Shown here: in pieces, positions 29,090 through 36,393 of the stretch
How the letters are laid out: each line of letters begins with the position of its first letter
How positions within the stretch are numbered: the stretch's first letter is position 1
Position numbers and translations under genes: made by a program
NCBI RefSeq assembly: GCF_000585375.1
Contig: NZ_KK073874.1
Location: forward strand, 7,475,913-7,539,912
Direction of reading: 5' to 3'
DNA: 64,000 nucleotides
Origin: Cryptosporangium arvum DSM 44712
Lineage (GTDB): Bacteria > Actinomycetota > Actinomycetes > Mycobacteriales > Cryptosporangiaceae
The notes under the pieces: model-generated
What the model was told of the DNA's origin: nothing
Databases searched by the model: none
What the model saw: the letters and a program-made list of their open reading frames with translations, nothing else

Positions 29090-29770
29090 ATGGCGGCTTT
29101 GGATCGCACGGATGCCGAGGAACGAGCACGGCAGTGGGTCGAGTCGGTGGCGCCGGGCGCCGAAGCCGTCCTCCACGAGTTCGATCTCGGCTGGGTGATC
29201 TCCGCCCGCTTCCCCCCAGCGGTCCCGTACCCCCTCGGGCTCCCGAGCATGGTGCTCGACCGGGAGTCCGGCGAGCTGGTCGTCGGTGGCACGATCCCGC
29301 CGGAGGACATCGCCGAGGCGTACCGGCGCGGCTTCCGGCCGCCGGAGCCGCCGGACGGGCCAGGGCCCCGGATGTTCCCGTCGACGATGAGCAAGCTGAC
29401 GATCGCCGAGCGGTCCTGGGTCGCGCGCAGCCGCCGGTCGGACACCGACCGCATCCTGCACCCGATCGTCTCGACGTTCTTCGACGCGATGCCGCCGGAG
29501 TACAAGGAACGCGGCGTCGAGCGCTCGGCCGAGGCCGCGGTCTTCTCCGAGATGCTCATCGCCGAGGAGATCGCGCGCGCCGAGGCCGGCCGTCCCCGGC
29601 TGACGCTCGAGGACGCGCGCGAGCTGGTGCAGGGCGCCCGGCTGGAGACCTACCGCATCCGCGAGGACGACGACCCGGCCACCGGTACGGTGCACCGCTC
29701 CACGCTGCCGATCCTGCTGTTCCTGGACTTCCTGGGGCTGAGCCCGGCGGCCGCCGAGCCGTCCCGCTAG
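29090..29770 (+). CDS. YrhB/Imm35-like small protein, candidate immunity-type protein
   Basis: Encodes 226 residues; the ATG at 29090 is chosen for the TACAGT hexamer 7 bases upstream. Residues about 1-70 read like the YrhB / immunity protein 35 class: a GWVISARFP strand, a short Pro-rich turn, then SMVLDRESGELVVGGT and a helix. The remaining two thirds are helical and charged (for example EEIARAEAGRPRLTLEDARE) and unrecognised. Imm35-type domains are known as neighbours of toxins in polymorphic toxin systems. Here the gene sits 2 kb from the giant papain-domain gene, between three genes of the unknown family. Its TAG overlaps the TAG of the convergent neighbour in a shared CTAG. The domain call is from pattern memory only. 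Confidence 0.55.
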   Translation: MAALDRTDAEERARQWVESVAPGAEAVLHEFDLGWVISARFPPAVPYPLGLPSMVLDRESGELVVGGTIPPEDIAEAYRRGFRPPEPPDGPGPRMFPSTMSKLTIAERSWVARSRRSDTDRILHPIVSTFFDAMPPEYKERGVERSAEAAVFSEMLIAEEIARAEAGRPRLTLEDARELVQGARLETYRIREDDDPATGTVHRSTLPILLFLDFLGLSPAAAEPSR

Positions 29771-30351
29771 GCCGCCCGGTCCAGGTAGGCGGCGTTCGGG
29801 CCGAGCAGCCCGTGCAACGACTCCAGCGTTGCCGCGAGGATCAGCTCCGGCGTCTCCTCCGCCACCCCGCCGGTGGCCTCGCAGGCCACCCAGAGGTTCG
29901 CCCGCAGATGTCCCCACAGGTACAAGTGCGCGAGCGTGGCGCCGAGCCGGACGAGCGGCTCCCCGGGCAGCCCCACCTCGTACGTCTCCGGGTCGTCCGG
30001 CCGGTTGCCCAGGCCGAGCATCAGCGGCCGGAGCTGGTGGGTGCGCGCGAACGCGAGGGCCTCCGGCGCCCCCGGCACGACCGAGGCCACCAACCCGTCC
30101 TCGATCAGCCCGGCCAGCGCGCCACCCGGGTCCGCCACCCCGACCGCGGCGTCGAGCACCTCGTCCGGGCCCCAGAGCTCGCCCTCCACCCGCTCCGGCG
30201 CCCCGTGCGTCAACGCCCACACGAAGAACCGGTCGTGCGGGAGCCGGACCACGTCGGGGCCGACACGCACCCGGTGGAACGGCTCACCGGTGGCCGGATC
30301 AGCGGAGACACCCAGCGAGTGCCCGATAGGCAGCAGCATCCGGTCGCTCAC
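29767..30351 (-). CDS. Uncharacterised single-domain paralogue of the locus-specific family
   Basis: Encodes 194 residues from the GTG at 30349-30351. That start is preferred over the ATG at 30337-30339 because a TATCGT hexamer lies exactly 7 bases upstream of the GTG. It opens LLPIGHSLG and has VRVG...LPHDRFFVWALTHG, LRPLMLGLGNRPDDPETYE, a Trp-containing LYLWGHLRANLWVACEA helix and a closing AYLDRAA, like the other three copies at 27070-29042. It overlaps the stop codon of the convergent Imm35-like gene. No membrane segment; function unknown. Confidence 0.8.
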   Translation of the reverse strand: MSDRMLLPIGHSLGVSADPATGEPFHRVRVGPDVVRLPHDRFFVWALTHGAPERVEGELWGPDEVLDAAVGVADPGGALAGLIEDGLVASVVPGAPEALAFARTHQLRPLMLGLGNRPDDPETYEVGLPGEPLVRLGATLAHLYLWGHLRANLWVACEATGGVAEETPELILAATLESLHGLLGPNAAYLDRAA

Positions 30352-30358
30352 GTGAGGC

Positions 30359-30364
30359 ACGATA
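30359..30364 (-). promoter_or_regulatory. -10 hexamer TATCGT, leaderless start
   Basis: Minus-strand TATCGT lies 7 bases before the GTG at 30351. It decides between two in-frame starts. Confidence 0.45.
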
Positions 30365-30460
30365 GCCCAACGCCCCACGCGCCCCTGACCGCCGTCGGAA
30401 GCAGCGCAAGGTACCGTGAGGCCGGTCGAGTCCCACCCCGGCGAGAGGGTTTCCGGCCCG

Positions 30461-33400
30461 ATGAGTGGTGACAGATCTCCGGCCGGGCTCGACGTCTTCG
30501 CCTCCGACCCCGAGGTCGGCGCCGACCTGGCCCGGGTGGACTGGCGCGCGACGCCGCTCGGCCCGCCCGCCGGGTGGTCGCAGAGCCTGCGCACCGCGGT
30601 CAACATCCTGCTCCCCTCCCGGTTTCCGATGTGGATGGCCTGGGGCCCGGAGCTCACGTTCTTCTGCAACGCCGCCTATCGACGCGACACGCTGGGGCGC
30701 AAGTACCCGTGGGCGCTCGGCCGCAACTCGAGCGAGGTCTGGCGGGAGATCTGGGGTGACATCGGGCCCCGGATCCGCACCGTGCTCGACACCGGCAAAG
30801 CCACCTGGGACGAGGGGCTCCTGCTGTTCCTGGAGCGCTCGGGTTTCCCGGAGGAGACCTACCACACGTTCTCCTACAGCCCGCTGCGCGACGACGACCA
30901 GGCGCTGGTCGGGATGCTCTGCGTCGTCAGCGAGGACACCGAGCGCGTCATCGGCGCCCGGCGCATGTCGACGTTGCGCGACCTCGGCTCCGACCCGAGC
31001 GTCGTGCGCACCGAACGCGAGACGCTCACGTTCGCCGCCGACCAGCTCCGACGCAACCTGCGTGACCTGCCGTTCTCCGCGATCTACCTGTTCGACCAGG
31101 ACGGAACCGCGGAGCTCGCCGCCACCTCGGGCATCGAGGCCGGGCACCCGGCCGCGCCGCTCGCGCTGACCGACGGCTCGCCCTGGCCGCTCGACCCGAC
31201 CCGGCAGGAGCCGACGCTCGTCGACGTGGACAGCGCGTTCTCGGCGACGCTGCCCCGCGGCGACTGGCCGTTGCCGCCGACGAAGGTCCTGCTGGTGCCG
31301 CTGCTCCGGCCGGGCGGAACGTCCTACGGCGTCCTGGTCGCCGCGCTCAACCGCTACCGCGACCCCGACGACGCGTCCTACCGCTCGTTCGTCGAGCTGA
31401 CCGCCACCCACGTGGCCAACGGCCTCGCGAGCGCACGCAGCTACCAGGCCCAGGAGCGTCGCGCCGAGGAACTGGCCGAGCTCGACCGCGCGAAGACCGC
31501 GTTCTTCTCCAACATCAGCCACGAGTTCCGCACCCCGCTGACGCTGATCAGCGGCCCGGTGCAGGAGCTGCGTGAGCGCCTGGCCGCCGACGACACCCGC
31601 TCCCGCGACGACGTCGAGATGATCCACCGCAACAGCTTGCGGCTGGCGAAGCTGGTCAACACGCTGCTCGACTTCTCGCGCATCGAGGCCGGCCGGATGG
31701 AGGCCCGGTTCGAACCGATCGACCTGGCGCTGTTCACCGCGGAGCTCGCCAGCGTGTTCCGGGCGGCGGTGGAGCGCGCCGGCCTGACGCTCGACGTCGA
31801 CTGTCCCCGGCTCGACCAGCCGGTCCACGTCGACCGGGGAATGTGGGAGAAGGTTGTTCTCAACCTGCTCAGCAACGCGCTGAAGTTCACGTTCGACGGC
31901 ACGATCCGGGTCGCGGTGACCCAGGACGCGGCCGGGCCGGTCGTGCGGGTCGCCGACACCGGGATCGGCGTTCCGCCGGAGGAGATCCCGCGGCTGTTCG
32001 AACGGTTCCACCGCATCCCGATGCCGCGCTCGCGCTCGAACGAGGGCAGCGGCATCGGCCTGGCTCTGGTGCGTGAGCTCGTCGAGCTGCACGGCGGCGA
32101 GATCACCGCGGAGAGCGAGCGGGACCGCGGCACGACGTTCACGATCCGCCTGCGGTTCGGGTCCGCGCACCTGCCGGCCGACCAGATCACGGCGACGACC
32201 GACGTCGAGCTGCCGGCGAGCACCGCCGAACCGTTCGTCCAGGAGGCCCTGCGGTGGCTCCCCGACGACTCCGCCGCCCTCGGCGACGCGTCCGTCGTCC
32301 GGCCGCTGACCGCGGGCGACGCTCCCCGGGCCCGGGTGCTGGTCGCCGACGACAACGCGGACATGCGCGACTACCTGCAGCGGCTGCTGCGCGGCCGGTA
32401 CGACGTCACGACGGTCGTCGACGGCACCGCCGCCCTCGGTTTCGCCCGCGCGCACACTCCCGACCTGATCGTCAGCGACGTCATGATGCCGGGCCTGGAC
32501 GGCTTGGAGCTGGTCGCCGCCCTCCGGTCCGACACCCGCACCGCCGGCATCCCGGTCCTGCTGCTGTCGGCGCGGGCCGGGCAGGAAGCCGCGGTCGAGG
32601 GCCTCTCCGCGGGCGCGGACGACTACCTGGTCAAGCCGTTCGCGGCCCAGGAACTGCTCGCGCGGGTGCGCACGATCGTCGACCTCGCGAGCCTGCGCAA
32701 CCATCACGCGCAGTGGCGCGCGGCGCTCGTCGACTCGCTGCAGGAAGGGTTCTTCGTCGCCGACGGCGACGGGGCGGTCGTCGAGGTGAACGCGGCCTTC
32801 ACCGACATCCTCGGCTACCCGGCCGAGGACCTGCCGTACCCGGCGCCCCAGCCCTGGTGGCCGGACGCGCGCGCCGACCCCGCCGCGTACGAACAGGTCG
32901 TTGAGGCCTACCGCCGGGTGGTGGAGGGCCCCTACGGGGCTTTCACGATCCCGCTGCAGCACCGCGACGGTCACCGGCTGTGGGCCGCCGTGTCGATCAA
33001 CTTCGTCGACGACGACCGCAGCGAGAAGATGATCGTCGGCACGATCCGGAACGTCACCGCGGAACACCGGGCCGCGCAGCGTGACGCCGCGCTGAACGCG
33101 ATGAACGAGCGGCTCGGGGCGGCCAGGACCGTGCCCGAGGTGTTGCAGGCCGGCGTAGACCAGCTCCGCCAGCAGTGGCGGGCGAAAGCGGTGTTCGCCC
33201 GCGGTTCCGGGGTGGCCGCCCAGTCCGGCCCCGGTGACGAACCGCCCGGCCACCTCGACACCGGCTCGCCGGGCATCCGCATCGAGGGGGACCGCGGCCG
33301 CCCCACCGGGGCCGGGACGACCGTCGACTCCGCGCTCGGCCCGGTCGCGCTCTGGCTGGTGCTCGATCCGGCTCGGGGGTTCGGCCCCGAGGACGACGCC

Positions 33401-34537
33401 CTGCTGGGGCTGCTGCGCGGGTCACTGGCCCAGGCACTGCAGCGCGCGTACGCGTTCGACCAGCAGCGCGCCGTCGCCGAAGCGCTCCAGCGCTCGATCC
33501 TCGGACCCTCGGTGCTGCCCGGCGGTTTCGCGGTGCGCTACCAGCCGGCCGGGCGTCCGCTCGAGGTCGGCGGGGACTGGTACGACGCGGTCGACCTGCC
33601 GGACGGGCGGATCGGCATCATGGTCGGCGACTGCGTGGGCCGGGGACTGGTCGCGGCCACGGTGATGGGGCAGCTGCGCAGCGCCGGGCGCGCGTTGCTG
33701 CTGCAGGAAACCGGTCCGGCCGCGGTGCTCACCGCGCTCGACAAGTTCGCCCGGCTGCTGCCGGGAGCCGCGTGCACCACCGCGTTCTGCGGCATCCTCG
33801 ACGCCGACACCGGCCGGCTCGTCTACAGCAGCGCCGGCCACCCGCCGGGCATCGTGACCCACCCCGACGGGAGCACCGAGCTGCTCGAATCCGGGCGCGG
33901 GACGCCGCTGGGCCTGCGGCGCGAGAACGGGCGTACCGACGCCACGATCATGCTCCCGGGCCGGTCGGTGCTGCTGCTCTACACCGACGGGCTGGTCGAA
34001 CGGCGGCGCCTGTCGATCGACGTCGGCATCCAGCAGGCCGCCGGTACGGTGCGGGACCACCGCACGCTTCCGGTGGAGGAACTCGCCGACCAGGTGATGG
34101 ACGAGTTGGCCGGCCAGGACGGCACCGCCGACGACGTGGCCCTGCTGCTCTATCGCCACCCGGCACCGCTCGACGTCTCATTCGACGCCCGCGAGCGCGA
34201 ACTCGCCGGGGTCCGCTCCACGTTCCGGGAGTGGCTCGGTCGCGCCGGGCTGCGGCCGCTCGACGCCCAGAACGTCCTGATCGCCACCGGTGAAGCATGC
34301 GCCAACGCCGTCGAACACGGATACCGTGGCGCCGACGGGCGCGTCCGGCTGGTCGCCAGCACCCTGGGCGACGATCTGCGCGTGACCGTGTCCGACGAGG
34401 GTAGTTGGAAAGACACCACGGGCACGCCGCACCGCGGTCACGGGCTCCCCCTGATCCGCTCACTGATGGCCGATGTCACCCTGCACACCGGTGCGACCGG
34501 CACCACCGTAGAAATGGCCACGAGGATCGCTACATGA
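30461..34537 (+). CDS. Hybrid sensor histidine kinase / response regulator / SpoIIE phosphatase / RsbW-type ATPase
   Basis: Encodes 1,358 residues. Order: PAS-like sensor (about 20-165), GAF (about 170-340), HisKA with HISHEFRTP (His354), HATPase with DTGIG and GSGIGLALV (about 450-565), receiver with phosphoacceptor Asp673 in SDVMMPG (about 622-740), PAS (about 750-870), a GAF-like stretch (about 885-1005), SpoIIE/PP2C-type phosphatase with GGDWYD near 1038 (about 1015-1215), and an RsbW-like ATPase with GEACANAVEHG and GHGLPLI (about 1225-1358). No membrane segment, so cytosolic. Known biology: SpoIIE phosphatases dephosphorylate STAS anti-anti-sigma factors and RsbW-type kinases phosphorylate them. 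Both activities plus a two-component front end are fused here, and a STAS protein gene overlaps the stop by ATGA. The target sigma factor is not in the window. Confidence 0.9.
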   Translation: MSGDRSPAGLDVFASDPEVGADLARVDWRATPLGPPAGWSQSLRTAVNILLPSRFPMWMAWGPELTFFCNAAYRRDTLGRKYPWALGRNSSEVWREIWGDIGPRIRTVLDTGKATWDEGLLLFLERSGFPEETYHTFSYSPLRDDDQALVGMLCVVSEDTERVIGARRMSTLRDLGSDPSVVRTERETLTFAADQLRRNLRDLPFSAIYLFDQDGTAELAATSGIEAGHPAAPLALTDGSPWPLDPTRQEPTLVDVDSAFSATLPRGDWPLPPTKVLLVPLLRPGGTSYGVLVAALNRYRDPDDASYRSFVELTATHVANGLASARSYQAQERRAEELAELDRAKTAFFSNISHEFRTPLTLISGPVQELRERLAADDTRSRDDVEMIHRNSLRLAKLVNTLLDFSRIEAGRMEARFEPIDLALFTAELASVFRAAVERAGLTLDVDCPRLDQPVHVDRGMWEKVVLNLLSNALKFTFDGTIRVAVTQDAAGPVVRVADTGIGVPPEEIPRLFERFHRIPMPRSRSNEGSGIGLALVRELVELHGGEITAESERDRGTTFTIRLRFGSAHLPADQITATTDVELPASTAEPFVQEALRWLPDDSAALGDASVVRPLTAGDAPRARVLVADDNADMRDYLQRLLRGRYDVTTVVDGTAALGFARAHTPDLIVSDVMMPGLDGLELVAALRSDTRTAGIPVLLLSARAGQEAAVEGLSAGADDYLVKPFAAQELLARVRTIVDLASLRNHHAQWRAALVDSLQEGFFVADGDGAVVEVNAAFTDILGYPAEDLPYPAPQPWWPDARADPAAYEQVVEAYRRVVEGPYGAFTIPLQHRDGHRLWAAVSINFVDDDRSEKMIVGTIRNVTAEHRAAQRDAALNAMNERLGAARTVPEVLQAGVDQLRQQWRAKAVFARGSGVAAQSGPGDEPPGHLDTGSPGIRIEGDRGRPTGAGTTVDSALGPVALWLVLDPARGFGPEDDALLGLLRGSLAQALQRAYAFDQQRAVAEALQRSILGPSVLPGGFAVRYQPAGRPLEVGGDWYDAVDLPDGRIGIMVGDCVGRGLVAATVMGQLRSAGRALLLQETGPAAVLTALDKFARLLPGAACTTAFCGILDADTGRLVYSSAGHPPGIVTHPDGSTELLESGRGTPLGLRRENGRTDATIMLPGRSVLLLYTDGLVERRRLSIDVGIQQAAGTVRDHRTLPVEELADQVMDELAGQDGTADDVALLLYRHPAPLDVSFDARERELAGVRSTFREWLGRAGLRPLDAQNVLIATGEACANAVEHGYRGADGRVRLVASTLGDDLRVTVSDEGSWKDTTGTPHRGHGLPLIRSLMADVTLHTGATGTTVEMATRIAT

Positions 34538-34860
34538 CTGCCCCCCTGCGCATCACCACCGGCGTCACCGAGGACGGCCGCGCCCGGCTCACCGCCACCG
34601 GCGAGATCGACCTGAGCAACGCCGCGGACTTCCGGGACCGCCTGGCGGCCGAGGTGACCCCCGACGGCAGCCGGCTCCTCGTCGACCTGACCGGCGTCGA
34701 CTACCTCGACAGCGCGGCGCTCGCGGCGCTGTTCGTGCACGCGGACCGGATCGAGGTGCACATCGCGCCGCTGAACGAGTACCTGCTGACGGTGTGCGGC
34801 CTCACTCAGCTGACCGACGTGCACGTGATCCGGCCGGAGGATTCCGAGTCCCGCTCATGA
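34534..34860 (+). CDS. STAS-domain anti-sigma factor antagonist
   Basis: Encodes 108 residues, overlapping the kinase/phosphatase gene by ATGA, so probably translationally coupled to it. A single STAS domain: TATGEIDLSNAADF is the family strand-helix, and VDYLDSAALAALF holds the phosphorylatable Ser60. RsbV/SpoIIAA proteins bind an anti-sigma kinase when unphosphorylated. This one is the obvious substrate of the RsbW-like and SpoIIE-like domains encoded just upstream. Confidence 0.88.
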   Translation: MTAPLRITTGVTEDGRARLTATGEIDLSNAADFRDRLAAEVTPDGSRLLVDLTGVDYLDSAALAALFVHADRIEVHIAPLNEYLLTVCGLTQLTDVHVIRPEDSESRS

Positions 34861-34866
34861 TTCGCG

Positions 34867-34898
34867 GCCCGCTGCCGACGAGGTAGACGGGCTGTTTT
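34867..34898 (+). terminator. Possible weak intrinsic terminator
   Basis: A 5-base stem (gcccg / cgggc) with a 16-base loop is followed by a run of seven T, rare in this GC-rich DNA. It lies just after the STAS gene stop. The stem is weak. Confidence 0.35.
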
Positions 34899-34944
34899 TT
34901 TCCGACGCCCCGACTCCTGATCTCGGACGCGAGGGCGTGAGGTC

Positions 34945-36252
34945 ATGCGGAAGCCCAGGAGAACGAGCCGGCCACTGTTCGCCGGCGGGATGGTGGCCAC
35001 GGCCGCACTGGCCGCGGGCGTGCTGACACCGGGCACCGGAGCCGCCGCCGACACCGAGCCCGTCGTCACGGCAATCGCGGTCCGCGCGGGCGGGTCCGCG
35101 TCGACCGGCGCGAGCGCGCGCGGGTCCGCGTCGGCCGGCGCGGGTGCGGACGGGGTGGTGCGGGTGGCGCGGCGGATGGAGCTGGGTAGTGCGGCCGCGC
35201 CGTCCGGTGGGGCGCTGGCGTTGGCGGCGCAGCCCGCGGGGGTACCGCTCGCCGGCGACCACGAGTTCACGCCCGACGGCCGGAACCGGGTCCTGCGGGC
35301 CTCGGCCGGCGGTCCGCGGTTCGCCGCGGTCGGCGTGAGCTGGCGCCGCGACGTGCGCCTCGGCGACGTGAGCGTGGCGATCCGCACCCGGCCCCGCGGA
35401 ACCCCGAAGTGGTCCGCGTGGACCGCGAACGCCTACCACGGCGCGAACAACCGGGCCGGGCGAACCGGCCCCGGCCTGACCTGGACCGGCGACGCCGACG
35501 CGGTCGAGGTCGTGCTCACCGGCGTGCGCGGCCGCCCACCGAAGGACGTCACGGTCGACCTGCTCGACCCCGGCCCCGAACGGACGACCTTCCAGGGCCT
35601 GCCGGCCGCAGCCGCGCAGCCGACGCGCTACGGCAACGGCGTGGTCGCCGTCCACCGCCGCAGCACCTGGGGCGCCAGCGGATCCTACCTGCGCAAACGT
35701 CCCCAGTACGCGGCCGCGGTCCGCGCCGTCGTGCTGCACCACACCGCCACCACGAACGACTACCGGGCCGACGACGTGCCCCGCATCATCCGGTCGATCT
35801 ACTACTACATGTCGGTCACCGAACGGTACGGCGACATCGGCTACAACGTGCTCGTCGACAAGTTCGGACGCCTCTGGGAGGGCCGCGCCGGTGGCCTCGA
35901 CAAGCCGGTCATCGGCATCCACGCCGGTGGCTTCAACTCCGGCACCTCGGGCATCGCCGTGATCGGCAGCCACGACACCCAGCCGATCAGCCCGGCCGCA
36001 CGCGAGGCCATCGCCCGCTACGCGGCGTTCAAGCTGGGCCGGTACGGCATCGACCCGCTCTCGACCCAGCGGCTCACCGGCGGCCCGTCGACCCGCTTCA
36101 CCCGACGCGCGACCGTGAGCATCCCGGCGATCTCCCCGCACCGTGCCACCAGCCGCACGGCCTGCCCCGGCGACGAGGGCCTCGCCGTCCTGCCGGCCGT
36201 CCGCGCCCGGGCGAAGACCTTGATCGGCCGGTACGGGCTGAACGCGGCCTGA
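34945..36252 (+). CDS. Secreted PGRP-type N-acetylmuramoyl-L-alanine amidase
   Basis: Encodes 435 residues. The N-terminus has a basic stretch (RKPRRTSR), a hydrophobic core and an Ala-rich cleavage-like region near 35, so it is exported. Residues about 50-230 are an Ala/Gly-rich region and a strand-rich domain. From about 233 a PGRP/amidase-2 domain begins: RSTWGAS, VVLHHTAT (His265/266), GYNVLVDKFGRLWEGR, GIHAGGFNSG (His326), then PHR (His399) and TACPGD (Cys407). His265 or 266, His399 and Cys407 fit the zinc ligands of active amidases. It would cut the amide bond between muramic acid and the stem peptide in cell-wall turnover. It is monocistronic. Confidence 0.87.
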   Translation: MRKPRRTSRPLFAGGMVATAALAAGVLTPGTGAAADTEPVVTAIAVRAGGSASTGASARGSASAGAGADGVVRVARRMELGSAAAPSGGALALAAQPAGVPLAGDHEFTPDGRNRVLRASAGGPRFAAVGVSWRRDVRLGDVSVAIRTRPRGTPKWSAWTANAYHGANNRAGRTGPGLTWTGDADAVEVVLTGVRGRPPKDVTVDLLDPGPERTTFQGLPAAAAQPTRYGNGVVAVHRRSTWGASGSYLRKRPQYAAAVRAVVLHHTATTNDYRADDVPRIIRSIYYYMSVTERYGDIGYNVLVDKFGRLWEGRAGGLDKPVIGIHAGGFNSGTSGIAVIGSHDTQPISPAAREAIARYAAFKLGRYGIDPLSTQRLTGGPSTRFTRRATVSIPAISPHRATSRTACPGDEGLAVLPAVRARAKTLIGRYGLNAA

Positions 36253-36259
36253 CGGGGGA

Positions 36260-36277
36260 CTCACCGTCCATGGTGAG
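36260..36277 (+). terminator. Small hairpin after the amidase gene
   Basis: A perfect 6-base inverted repeat, ctcacc / ggtgag, with a 6-base loop lies 7 bases after the stop. There is no T run. It overlaps the start of the VOC relic. Confidence 0.3.
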
Positions 36278-36366
36278 CTCATTCGCGCAGTGGACGCTGG
36301 ACGTGCGTGACGTCGGCCGGATGGCGGAGTTCTGGTCGGGGGCGGCGGCCACGGTGGACTGCCGGC
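36270..36366 (+). pseudogene. N-terminal relic of a VOC (glyoxalase-like) gene
   Basis: An ATG at 36270 opens a frame reading VSSFAQWTLDVRDVGRMAEF then WSGA. This is the typical first strand and helix of actinobacterial VOC proteins (xFAQWTLDVxDxxRMAxFW). Similarity stops after about 26 codons and the frame runs into the CoA-transferase gene in another frame. The rest of the domain, with the metal-binding residues, is missing. Probably the stub of a deleted gene. Confidence 0.45.
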
Positions 36367-36381
36367 CTCGGAAACCGGGCC

Positions 36382-36387
36382 TAGTGT
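36382..36387 (+). promoter_or_regulatory. -10 hexamer TAGTGT, leaderless start
   Basis: TAGTGT lies 6 bases before the GTG at 36394, with no ribosome binding site between. Confidence 0.45.
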
Positions 36388-36393
36388 CGAGTC

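Noticed and set aside
28429-29559. Upstream extension of the tandem-domain gene to a longer 829-codon frame
   Set aside because: The ATG overlapping the upstream stop and the match to the family start (IPVGH) fix the start at 28428; the extension is antisense or frame-shifted to two other real genes.
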